Below, piece by piece: positions 25,583 to 36,507 of a stretch of 64,000 bases of DNA (its first letter is position 1; each line of letters begins with the position of its first letter). The notes under the pieces are model-generated. The model did not search any database, was not told the origin of the DNA, and was given only the letters and a program-made list of their open reading frames with translations. The stretch covers positions 870,406-934,405 of the forward strand of contig VYZB01000330.1 of the NCBI GenBank assembly GCA_013397455.1. The letters are read 5' to 3'. Origin of the DNA: Crotophaga sulcirostris (Eukaryota > Chordata > Aves > Cuculiformes > Crotophagidae). A program made the translations under genes and the position numbers.

Positions 25583-25801
25583 AACCTCCCTTCAATGGGC
25601 AGGGACACCTTCCACCAGATCAGGTTGCTCAAATCCACATCCGACCTGGCCTTGAACACCTCCAGGGCTGGAGCATCCACAACTTTTCTGGGCAACCTGT
25701 GCCTGTGTCTCACCACCCTCACAGGAAAAAAAAATTCTTAGTATGTAATCTATCTGTCTATCTGTCTTAATATCTAATCTAAATCTACCCTCTTTCAGCT
25801 A
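25583..25801 (-). mobile_element. CR1 LINE fragment lacking its 3' terminus
   Basis: AACCTCCCTTCAATGGGCAG, GGACACCTTCCACCAGATCA and TCTGGGCAACCTGTGCCTGT are antisense CR1 3' region. The terminal 40-50 bases with the TTGGAAGGGACC block and octamer tail, present in sister copies, are absent. At 25735-25775 it carries the same GATA-type insertion as the copy at 16590-17329 (TAATCTATCTGTCTATCTGT on this strand). The 5' break falls at CCCTCTTTCAGCT. Confidence 0.9.
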
Positions 25802-26462
25802 TTAGGGATTAGTTAACCAACATAAGAAAAAATAAAGAACAAAAGTGCTAATTAGGGGGAAGAGACTTTTGGCATAGGTGCAGAACTATAGCACTTAAAT
25901 TCAGATATTTTAGGTTCCTGGAGATGATGAGGATGACAAGTGGTAAAGAGAATTGCTAATCAGAAGTGAATTAATCTAATCTTGTAATATCAGAATTTCC
26001 AGAAGGAATCTTTCCCCTTCATAAGGCTCTGAAGTGCAACCTTACATGTAAATTTTGGGAAGGCCATTTGAATGCAGATGACCCCCATCAGTGATGACAT
26101 TATTTTTTCCAATTGCCATCATGAGAAGGTAAGGACATTCTAATGACCATGTTTGGGAATTTTCCTACAGAAGACTCTGCCTACTGCTTTAGAGATTTAC
26201 CGATCCTGCACAGCTCTATTTAATTATTTCCACAGCTCTCAAGGTCCAAGCATTACTGCAATCTCTAGCTTTTCTTTCTGTCTGTCTGTCTTCCTTCTCA
26301 TGTTTAATTGAATTTCCTTTCAATGGCTGACTTGCTTTCCTTCAGTTGATGGTCCACGTCATTCTTGCTTTTGCCTTTAAATTAGTCAGGAGTTTCTTTC
26401 TGCTTCTAAGATTAGCTCATTTTGTTATTAGCACATACAGAAGCTCTGAGCAAACCAGTAAC

Positions 26463-26554
26463 AGCCCCTGCTGAGTCTGACTTGTTTATACATCATTAAC
26501 ATCTGTCACATAGCAATTAACAGCTGTTTGGAAAGTTTTCCTACAGCAGGGGCT
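26463..26554. repeat. 11-bp inverted repeat enclosing a palindromic E-box
   Basis: AGCCCCTGCTG (26463-26473) and CAGCAGGGGCT (26544-26554) are exact reverse complements 70 bases apart. Between them AACAGCTGTT (26519-26528) is a perfect 10-bp palindrome containing an E-box (CAGCTG), next to ATTAAC-type AT motifs. The arrangement could be a conserved regulatory element, but nothing proves it. Confidence 0.6.
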
Positions 26555-28192
26555 CCAAGGGTATAAGTGATAACAGCATGCTCCTGTATTTTATGCTAAG
26601 AAAGGTTTATCCTATTTTTGCCACACAAAGAGATTAACAGAGACATCTAGCTTTGGTTAGTTTCTCAGAATACCAGAATGAAGACAGCTACATAAAACTA
26701 GTTTGAAACATTGACTTTATTCAGAAGATATGGTGATAACTGGAAGAGCAGTAGGATCTTACAAGTCTGAGAAGTCCTCTAAAATACTGGAAAGAACTAA
26801 AGTTATGAGAAATTATAGAAGAGCTTAAAATCAGATGTTAATCATGCCTTATTGCAGTGGCCAGACTGGTTTGGTTAACTTGCAACTTAGAAAAACATTA
26901 ATGCTGCTAATAGTACGTTTAATAATAAATTACTGACAAGATGTCCATCAGCCTTCCCTACTACTAGAAAAGAAAGTCTTGGGCATCAGTTAGGACACCT
27001 CCTCTGCAATAAAGGGTCAATTTCTGAGACTGAATGAGAGAAGCAAACATGAACCATTTCTTGACCTCATGACTTCAAATTCTGCACATGCTAAAGAAAA
27101 AAAGTCTAGCAGAAAGAAAAAAAATCTAGACAAAGATCAACAGTCTCTTTCAAGAAATGAAGTTATTTTTTTCTAGAATCAACTTATTTTCTCAGAACAA
27201 ATGAATCCAAATAATCTTACGAAGCAAACCTCAAAGACATTTGGCTTTATCCTGGCTTTAATTTTACATTTAGATTTTCTAAAGAACTGTCATCAAGCAT
27301 GAGAGAAGACATTGTATTAGGTTTGTCAAAACAGATATGGAACAGAAATATTTATTCAGCAAAGATAATGTAGGAGGCCAATCTAAATGCATAAATATAC
27401 TTTACATCAAAATTCCCCACTAATATCTCATATAACTCGTACCAGCCTTCAGTATACCAGCGTTCTGTGCCCACTGCCTCTAACTGCCTTTGCACTGTCT
27501 GCTACCTGCCATACTCAGCTTCTCTGTCAAAACTAATTGCTTCTCCAAGAGCAATCTTGAACTAAACTGAACAATATTTATTTCCTGTTCCTGGAAATAT
27601 GTTTCCTGGGGGCATCAGTACATAACCTTCTAAAAGGATGTTCTTTGCCAGATCTCTCTTTTTTTCCGTCTTAAGTACAAGTCTATGATTACATTTAACA
27701 TTTCTTCACCTAAGAACACAGAAAATAATTTGTCCTACCGTACCACCTCAACCTGGCAGACACATGGAGATACAAACAAGGACCAAAGCACCTATGGTGC
27801 TGGAAGCTGCTGTGCATGTTGTGACTATGAGTGAAGCACAGGCTAAACAAGTGTAAGTGTTTTGCTCTATTGAGCATTGCTTTGTACCATTTTTCTCGTT
27901 GACTGAAGCTGCAGTTTGAAAATTCAGATGTTTCAGCAACAGTGTTAATTTAAGAGGCTCCTGACTTCAATCCTTATTCCATCCCTTAGGCCATGTGATT
28001 GCTAGGACATTGTGCTGCGAGTCAGGAAATGAAGCTGGCTTTATGAAGAGCAATCAAATTCAGAAAAGCACGGAATAAAGCTACCTACATGAAGCCGTGG
28101 AATGGATAGCTTCACCCAGACAGAAGAAATAAAAATAAACTTGGGTTTGCTTAACCTAACAAAACTAGTGCTGAGTGGTAATATAATTACCT

Positions 28193-28555
28193 AGAATCAC
28201 AGAATCGTTAAGGTTGGAAAAGACCTCATAGATCATCCAGTCCAACTGTCAGCCCGAGCCCACTGTGCCTACTAAACCATACCCTAGAGTGCCACAGCTA
28301 CACATTTTTTGAACATCTCCAGGGAAGGAGACTCCACCACTGCCATAGGCAGCCTCTTCCAATGCTTCACCACGCTTTCAGTAAAGAAATTTTTTTCTAA
28401 TATCCAATCTAAACCTCCCCTGGTGCAACTTCAGGCCATTTCCTCCCATCCCATCACTTGTTACTTGGGAGAAGAGACCAGCCCCCACTCACCACAACCT
28501 CCTTTTATGTAATTGTGGAGAGCGATGAAGTCTCCCCCCAGTCTTCTCATCTCCA
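28193..28555 (-). mobile_element. CR1 LINE, 3' end fragment
   Basis: Starts AGAATCACAGAATCGTTAAG GTTGG and runs through antisense ORF2 C-terminus to CTTCTCATCTCCAGG. This is the same 3'-end group (TCACAGAATCGTTAAGG) as 32671-33285. It is a 5'-truncated copy of about 360 bases. A second, unrelated CR1 tail follows only 30 bases to the right. Confidence 0.93.
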
Positions 28556-28585
28556 GGCACTGGATACTTACTAAGAAAAAACTAG

Positions 28586-28662
28586 CACAGTATCACAGTA
28601 TCACAGTATCACAAGGTTGGAAAGGACCTCTGAGATCACTGGAAAGGATCTCTGAGATCATC
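28586..28662 (-). mobile_element. CR1 LINE, extreme 3' tail with internal duplication
   Basis: CACAGTATCACAGTATCACA is the reverse complement of the GATACTGT terminal repeat, followed by AGGTTGGAAAGGACCTCTGA. A 22-base unit (GGAAAGGACCTCTGAGATCA to about 28638) is then repeated with one or two changes. Only the last 50-odd bases of the element are present, making this one of the shortest insertions in the window. Confidence 0.88.
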
Positions 28663-29076
28663 ATGGAGTTAAGATTCAAAAGGAAAAAAACCCTATTTTA
28701 GGTAATGGGAAATGTCAGTACAAGAGCAGGTGTGTTTAAACACACAGTGATTAATTTTAGGTTGGATATCAGAAGAGTTTTCAAATAACAGAGGAGATGC
28801 TGTGTCACCATCTTCCACTATAAGCAGTGGTTACAAATGATTTTAAATGGAATATAAAAAACTTATTAGAGGTCTGTATTTTAAGTTTTTAAACTGTTAA
28901 AATAGGAGGAGACTTTTAGAATATATATCATAAATTGAGAATACATATAGCCATGAAGTGCTAAAAACAAGTGCTAAGCCATTAAATATCACTTTAATCA
29001 AGGATACCAATCCTTAAAAATATGTTACAAGATGTTACACGTTAACTTAGGTGAGCTGTGGTAATAAACACAAGTT

Positions 29077-29310
29077 TTCTGAACATGAGGAAAAACTTCT
29101 TTACTATGAGGGTGACTGAGCACTGGAACAGGCTTCCCAGAGAGGTTGTGGAGTCTTCTCCTTCTGTGGAGATATTGAAAACCCACCTGGACTTGTTCCT
29201 GTGCAACCTGCTATAGGTTACCCTGCTATAGGTGACCCTGCTCTAGCAGGGGGCTGGACTGGATGATCTCCAGGGTTCCCTTCCAACCCTGACCATTCTG
29301 CGATTCTGTT
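29077..29310 (+). mobile_element. CR1 LINE, 3' end fragment
   Basis: GAACATGAGGAAAAACTTCT, GTGACTGAGCACTGGAACAG and GGCTTCCCAGAGAGGTTGTG encode the end of ORF2. The 3' region ends GGATGATCTCCAGGG, TTCCCTTCCAACCCTGACCA and TTCTGCGATTCTGTT. A small local duplication (CTGCTATAGGTTACC / CTGCTATAGGTGACC) lies at about 29209-29240. Confidence 0.92.
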
Positions 29311-32300
29311 CTCACAACGGTGCGACTAAGCAGATATCCTTTTTCCTCCTTACAGCAGTACTCAACATAGAGAACTCAGACTGTCCTCCTGAAATGAGCA
29401 TTTATTTTAGCTGCAGAGGAAAGAGATTGAATTGAAATGCCAATCAAATTTTAAGTAGGTTTTTTTTCAATTCTCAAAGTGGGTGCAAATAAAAATCAAA
29501 CAATAGACGGCTTTCTTGTAGTGAAAGAGTAAAGTCATTTATGTTGCCCACTGTACTTTTAAATTGACCATACTGTTTTAAAAGCCTCTCTTACTTTTTC
29601 AGCAGCAGAGACTGTCTTTACAACCATCCAAATCACAGAAAATGTTGCTCTTTTCTGCTAATTAATAATCTTCTGCTAATTCGAGCAAGGCCAGAGAAGT
29701 AAATGGAATTTTTGAACATTAGGCTTTACATTTTCTCCCAAGAAAGTGACAGTGGAACAGAAGTGAGCTCTCACATTCTCTATCACCAAAAAATCCAGGG
29801 AGAAGAAGAAATTGCTATGTCAGGGTGTGGGTGACTGTTCAGAAGCTGTCAGACACAGTAAATAAATACAGTACCAATAGAAAAGCAGATGCTCATCCAA
29901 ATGAGACAAAATGACTAATTTCAGTATTCTCTATTACAAGAATCTGCTCTGTCAGGCTCAAAACTGTTTGGATCCAGTCCACAGTGAAGAACATACACAC
30001 CTCACTCCTCCCCAGAAAAAAACCAGAACCAAAAACCAGCGGAGAGGAATGAAAAAAAGGGCAAAAGTCATCTCTTTTCTGGAACTGACAGTTTTTCTGG
30101 TGGGATACATGACTTACTAAGCACTTGCCAATACCAACACAGCAGTAAGAGTCCACTGTCCCTGTGGCTCCAGTAATATAAGAGGTATTGGTGCAAAGAA
30201 AATGAAACCAAGGTTTGAAAAGAAGGCTAGCACCTGGGAACATGAGCTGTATCACTCTGAAGACTTCAACCATCCGTCCTTCTGAAAGGCTATTGAAATA
30301 GCCTGAACAAAGTCAAACAGCAGCTGGCCATGTTTTACATTCAAATTCCATAAAAGGATCGCTTTTTTTATTTTATTAAGCCAGGTAGGATCACAGTTCT
30401 TGGATGAACAAAGGCACAGGATACTGGCATTTTCTATATACTGATAAGCTAACTAAAAACCCCAGAATGCCTAATTAGGATGTGTTTGGACCTAGTATCC
30501 ATGCTGAACAATCTTTCACTTGGTAAGAACCAAGGCAGGATTTGTTTTAAAACGTGGTAACTTTCGATAGCTATGGCTGAAAAATCCTTATGCCTTCAGG
30601 TGTCCAAGCCTTTTCCAGTTCTGAGAAGAAAGATATTTAACTGAAGATGAAGCCAGCAGAATGATGAGATGCTTGCCAGCATTATGGATGGTGCTGTGAG
30701 GACCAGAGCTGTCTGATGGACCGGACAACGTTGGAAGACTGATTTGATTAATAAGAGCTGGCTCTTGGCTGTATTCTCCTCTGCAGTAACGAAGTAATGA
30801 AGCTGGTAAGCCCAACAGAGGGCACTGCCACGTAAGCAGGTGGCTCTAACAAGAGAAATATGTGTGTTTTACACATGGAAAAAGGTCTTTGAGTTCAGTA
30901 TTTGCTTTTGTTTCACAGTATATGAGAAAGGCTACTGAGCGCAATCTGTGCTCTTAAGCTGCTGCAGGTGCTTAAGGGCTGGGGACTGAAAAAGAGAGCA
31001 CAACGCAGGTAGTTTCTCCCTTAGGAAATCAATGCCAGTGTTTTCCAAAAGGGGAGCAGTCGGACTTCTCAAAGGTCTCCCTGCAGACTCCAGCCATTCG
31101 GCAAGTAAGTACAGCTCTTCTCATCAGCCAAAGCAGGCTGCACACCTTGCCTGCTATTACTGCCTAGAAGGGAAGTGATTGATACTCCATGGTTCCACCT
31201 TAGATATTTAAAAAAAACCCATACTGTAACATTTCTTATGAGAACATGTAGAGGAAAAAAAAAATAAATCAGTCACTATCAAAACTAGTCAAAAAAGGAT
31301 AAATCATATGATTGATGTAATAAAAATTCAGCATTGGCCTAAGGAATAGCACAGAATGATCAGCACCGAAAGAGTTACAAACAACTGAAAACATGAGGCT
31401 AGAACGCACGCCAGGTTTTGGCAGGAGCCTGACCTGCACTCCTGGCACCTGCTATGGTCCACTGAGGGTTCGCCAGATCCCCATCAGTTCTAAATATCTG
31501 AATGCAACCCAAGGAATTTTAAAAACAGATTGTACTTCTTAGGTACAAACCAATTCCTGCCTGTGTTAAGGACATATGTTGCAAGAAATTAAAATACATT
31601 TAAGAGTGATAAAAATTCATTGAGGCTGATTTTCACGCTACATCTGTTAAGACTTAATTGTCAGTTAAGCAGGATGTTTCAGAACTGATTAAGTTCCACT
31701 GAATTTATTAAAAAAAAATAATATGGAAGTCATCTGTCAGAAAGTATTCAGAACCCATGGTAGAAAAAATCCCAGAGATATTTTCTGTGGTATGCTGACA
31801 CTATGTTATAAATGCAGTTGAAACAGTGTGTGGTGTTCTACAAAAATAAAGAAATATTTACAAATAGGAAAAATATTCAGAGACCAAGGATGACTGTATG
31901 AGCTCTTGAAATTTGCTCATGTGTATAAAAAAAAGTTGACTTCTCTGTTAAGTATTTTAAATATCACAGTAGCATGCCACAGAACTGCAGTACTTAACTA
32001 AAGCAGAAACTGTTGCAATATTTCTGAAATTCTAAGGCAGCCGATGTTTATGCAACAAGCAGACTCTTGTTATTAATAACCAGATCTTTCCATTACTTGT
32101 ACTACAAGCATTCTGTATGCACACAATATATTTTCATTCGTTTCAAGGAATCTGTTTTCCATTCAGATGCCATTAAATAACCAATAACTTTCACACTTTA
32201 AATAACTAAATCCTTCAAGATGTGTGCTGAGACCACTTGCCTCTTGCTCACAACTCTGCTGAAGCCTGACCAGTTTTAATACTGGTACTATTTTTGTGTT

Positions 32301-32670
32301 GTTTAAAAAAAATTGCTTTCATTCATTGAGAAGTTGCAATATATCTTCTCCTTAATAACTGTTTTCCAGAAAGCTAACTAGGAGTAATGTATTTTCAAAA
32401 TGTAACATCTTGCTGAAGTTTTTACCTAATCAGTAACCACTGCAGTCAATTGAGATAAGAACTCTGATTCTTGTCAGCAATGCCACAAAGGGAAAAATGA
32501 GAATTAATCACAACAAAGCCATGAGCTGCTTATAACCTTACTGTTGTCTCATGCAGACATGACCAGAAAAATACAAATGTAATTAATACAATCTCAGTAT
32601 AATTTTAAGGATCAAAAATATATTTTTCTGTTTGGTCTTCCAAGGAATGTATCCCTGGTAACTTCAGCAC

Positions 32671-33285
32671 TGTCACAGAATCACAGAATCGTTAAGGCTG
32701 GAAAAGGCATCTAAAATGAGCAAGTCCATCCATCAACATGATAACAACATGCCTAGTAAACCACGTCCTGAAGTGCTGCATCTATACGTTTTTGAGCAAG
32801 TTCAGGGATGGTGACTCCACCACTTCCCTGGGCAGCCTGTTCCGAAGTTTCACCACTCTTTTAGTCAAGATTTTTTTCCTAATATCCAGTCTAAACCTCT
32901 CCTGGTGCAACTTGAGGCCATTTCTTCTCATCCTGTTGCTTGTTACTTGGGAAAAGCGACCAGCACACACCATGCTACAACCTCGCTTCAGGGAGTTGTA
33001 GAGAGTCATGAGGTCTCCTCTCAGCCTCCTCTTCTCCAGACTAAACAACCCTGGTTCCCTCAGCCGCTCCTCATAAGACTTGTGCTGGACACGCTCCAGC
33101 AGCTCAATATCTTCCTTGTAGTGAGGGGCCCAAAATTGAACACAGTATTCAAGGTGTGGCCTCACCAGTGCCAAATATAGGGGCACGATCACTTCCCTGG
33201 TCCTGCTGGCCACACCATTTCTGATACAAGCCAGGATGCTGTTGGCCTTCTCAAGCACCTGGGCTGGCTCATGTCCAGTCGGCAT
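32671..33285 (-). mobile_element. CR1 LINE, 3' end with partial ORF2 C-terminus
   Basis: The tail TCACAGAATCACAGAATCGT TAAGG is at the left. Reading leftward from about 33280 the minus strand encodes [58 protein letters not shown], then [20 protein letters not shown]. About a dozen codons are missing between the VQ of LERVQ and YEERLRE compared with the copy at 5491. It lies in intron 2 in the same orientation as MICU2. Confidence 0.94.
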
Positions 33286-33446
33286 CAAGGTCCTGTCTTG
33301 GAACATTGAAATGGAACAGGGGAAAAAAAAAAGGTACATCTTCCCTCTGTGCAACATGATAAAACCTGCTTCTTCTTAAGCAATTTTGCTCCATGGTTCC
33401 CTTTCCTCCAGACACCACTTCCCCCCACTCCCCCACCTGACTGTCT

Positions 33447-33813
33447 ATGCGTCACAGTATCACAGTATCACAGTGTAACCAGGTTGGAAGGGACCTCTGA
33501 GATCATCAAGTCCAACCTATAAGCCAACACTAACACCATCCCATCACCTAAACCATGGCACTGAGTGCCTCATCCAGTCTTCCCTTAAACACACCCAGGG
33601 TCGGCGACTCCACCACCTCCCTGGGCAGCGCATTCCAGTGGCCAATCACCCTTTCAGTGAAGAACTTCTTCCTAACACCAAGTCTAAACCTCCCCTGACG
33701 AAGCTTAAGTCCGTGCCCTCTAGTTCTGTCACTGGTCACTTGTGAGAAGAGACCAACGCCCGCTTGACTACAACCTCCTTTTAGGTAGTTGTAGAGAGCA
33801 ATAAGGTCCTCAC
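33447..33813 (-). mobile_element. CR1 LINE, 3' end fragment, GATACTGT group
   Basis: GTCACAGTATCACAGTATCA CAGTG, then AGGTTGGAAGGGACCTCTGA and AGCCAACACTAACACCATCC match the reverse complement of the copy at 5491-6181 almost base for base. The minus strand encodes the ORF2 end ([20 protein letters not shown] to SAMV) without a stop. It breaks at AATAAGGTCCTC (33813), where an unrelated GC-rich segment begins. Confidence 0.95.
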
Positions 33814-33862
33814 TGCTGCGGCTGCGGGGGTGACGGCGCTGGAACCCAGCTCTCCCCTAATG
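33814..33862. other. GC-rich filler at the CR1 5' junction
   Basis: ACTGCTGCGGCTGCGGGGGT then GACGGCGCTGGAACCCAGCT has four CpG sites in under 50 bases, far above the surrounding intron. It abuts the 5' break of the CR1 at 33447-33813 and does not match CR1. It could be a template-switch product copied from another RNA, or pre-existing DNA. Confidence 0.6.
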
Positions 33863-36007
33863 CTTCTGCTCTAATTGCAGCCCCTCTTGTGGCTGTTTCT
33901 TGGACTCTGACCCTAACAAGTTTTTCTGTAAAACAAGAACAAACATAAATAAGTCAATGCAGTGGTCAGTAGTTAATACACCAAAGCAGAAACCTGGCCA
34001 ACAGACCAGATCTGATTGCTGCAGGGGGGAAGATCCCATTTCTCCCAAGATTCCCATCTCCAATTTTGTTATGTAGTACCCTGTGATGCAACTCCTACAA
34101 AAATGCATTAGTCTTTATTTTGGTTTCACAGCAAAGCTTATGTCCAGACATAAATACAGATTATCAATAACATACGAGTTTCCGCATTATTTCTACTGTT
34201 TCTAGATATAGAACTATTTCCCTTCAAATTGATTTTTAGATAAACAGATTCTGTGAAGATCACTGGTGTTCTGGCAGACAGCCTATGTAATTAAGTTATC
34301 AGTGTTAACATAGTACTGTTGAGGAGAAAAGAAGAAAAAAAATATTATTTAGCCTGTATATTTACCAACAATTGGCTGAAGTACAATATTTTATCCAAAA
34401 TGATATAATATTTTATGCAGAACATCAACTTTAGTGTTGTATTTGGACACTTACGGGAAAGTAAAAGGCCAAAAATACAGAATATGTTATTTTAAAGATT
34501 TTCTTAGGGTTGTGATAGGATTTTCTAATGCTCTTTGGGTGATGAAGGATAGTTGAAGATGAAAAATTCAAAGTGTGGGCTGGTTACACAAGCAGAAATT
34601 TCAGCATTCTGCTTATTTTTGCTCATGTGTGCAGATCTCTCAAGAGGAATATTACTTTCCCTCACTCATAACCCCATTTTAAGAAATGAGTAAATGACAA
34701 TGACTATGAACCTTTGGCCAGACATTGCTGATTTTGTTTCATTTTTCTAAAACTCAGAACAGATTGATATAATGACCTTAAACCACTATGCTGCTTCTTC
34801 GCCTTTGCTTCGCTTTACCTTTCATCTCATGCTGGACAAGGGGGCACCTCTGTCCTGCATATCCCAGCTTGCAGAGTTTTCTGCTGTTTGGGGGATCTGA
34901 GCAACAAAACCACACCAGTGCTAAAAAACACTAAAGGCAGAGATAGAGAGAAAATGATCTCTTTGTTAACAGAGTAGAAATCCAGGAGGACTGAATTAGT
35001 TTCCAGCTGTGCCAATAGCTCCCCATACAACATATTTCAACTTTCACTTCCTATATGGAGCTTCACCACCTGCACAAGCTTAAATCTTAGTCTTTGACTC
35101 GGAATCCTAGGTTTTAGATCAGATGCTCATGCATGACATACGTCATAATTTAATCATACATTATCAGTCTGATTAGTTACCATATATGAAATTCAGGTCA
35201 AAATGGAGACACTGAAGCACAGCCATCTGAACTCCCACTAGAGGCAGAAATCCAAGATCCAGAAACAAAAGACTGACTGAGTTCTTTCTGAAGCTCCCAT
35301 ATACAAGCTGGCCCCTCTGAGCTCTCCAAACTCCATCAACTGCACCAGCACTGATCTCCAATAAGGACAATGGAGAACTCAATTTTCTACCCATCACAGC
35401 TTTGTACTCTATCTTTTCCTGAGACTCATTCACATTAATGACCATCCTGACGCTGCCGCAACACGAAGCCATAAATCTTATCAAACCTGCAAACATACCA
35501 CACAACCTTGTGCAAACCATGTTTTCACAGAAAACTTAACCAAGTCAAACAACCCCTCCCAGCAAACTTAAAATGCATTAATACTCAGTAGGAATCTACT
35601 GTGGAAATACTGCCTTTGGCACCTTAGAGCTATGGAACACAGGAAAATCTTTTTATCACAGGTAAAAGAGTGATTCAGGACCTGAAGATGCTATGACACA
35701 TTAAATCTGGACAGTATTTATAGAATGATCAAGATCTTTATTTACCAGGTATCAATTGTTATCAGACAAGCTAACCTGAATGTTTGACTTCTACTTGAAA
35801 GTATATCTGGAATAGAATAATCTCCAGAAAAATGAACATAAACACAGTCCTGATTTAAGGAACTGCAAAACCTCAATTTTCTGAAAGATTCTTGTATCTG
35901 TAGTCCTTTTCAAAATTTAGTACAGCACACTAGAGAGATTTCCATGGAGAAGCTCTAATACAATATTGGCTGTATAATCCGCAGTATGCACAACTGTTTA
36001 AAACACA

Positions 36008-36095
36008 AGTTTTACATGAAGCTGAAAGGGTCTTTTAAAAATACTCCTGCAGTTTTACATGAAGCTGGAAGGACTTTTTAAAAATACTCCTGCAT
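36008..36095. repeat. tandem duplication, 43-45 base unit
   Basis: AGTTTTACATGAAGCTGAAA to ATACTCCTGC (36008-36050) is repeated immediately as AGTTTTACATGAAGCTGGAA to ATACTCCTGC (36051-36095) with a few changes. It is a simple local duplication. Confidence 0.92.
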
Positions 36096-36445
36096 TGCAA
36101 TAAAAATTCAGCGCACGTCAGTTGAGCTTTATCCTCCTTACACCTGTTATCTTTAAAATGCCAGAATTCCTGATGCAACACAGCAAGTTCATGTTATTCT
36201 TATTACATATTACTAGACAGTTGCGAAGTTTTTAGATCGTGATACAAAGAGTAACAGAAAACACTTTTTCACTAAACTATTACTGCATCAGCTATGATGG
36301 TTTACATTAACATCCCACAGATTCCCCAGAAGAACTTGCTGGTTTTGCAATGGTTTGCCACACATCCCTGCAGTAGCATTGTTCTAACTCAAGATTACAT
36401 GGCATGTAGCCATGAATCTGAAAATCCCACCGGTGCATTTAGCAT

Positions 36446-36507
36446 GCACTGCATTAACTGGTACAAAACACTGTTGTAGGTGTTTTGTACCAGCACAAAT
36501 GCTGTGC
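36446..36507. ncRNA. long hairpin, candidate pre-miRNA-like structure
   Basis: CTGGTACAAAACAC (36458-36471) and GTGTTTTGTACCAG (36480-36493) form a perfect 14-bp stem around an 8-base loop. Past a small internal loop, GCATT (36451-36455) pairs with AATGC (36498-36502). Past a mismatch, GCAC (36446-36449) pairs with GTGC (36504-36507). That is 23 pairs over 62 bases, a size and shape typical of a microRNA precursor. It lies in intron 2 and folds on either strand, so a mirtron is ruled out but an intronic miRNA is possible. Transcription and processing are not shown; it might be a palindrome of another origin. Confidence 0.4.

Noticed and set aside
27985..28060. Possible MIR-like SINE core (GCTAGGACATTGTGCTGCGA GTCAGG)
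   Set aside because: Too short and diverged to claim; fewer matching blocks than the candidate at 3984.
33857..34108. Considered as an extra MICU2 exon (acceptor TTTTACAG and a possible GTGAGG donor around the GC-rich block)
   Set aside because: Exons 2 and 3 already join in phase with the expected protein, the frame has a stop inside, and the donor would lie in the CR1.
35173..35520. 115-codon minus-strand open frame
   Set aside because: No recognisable protein; no neighbouring exon or repeat homology supports it.
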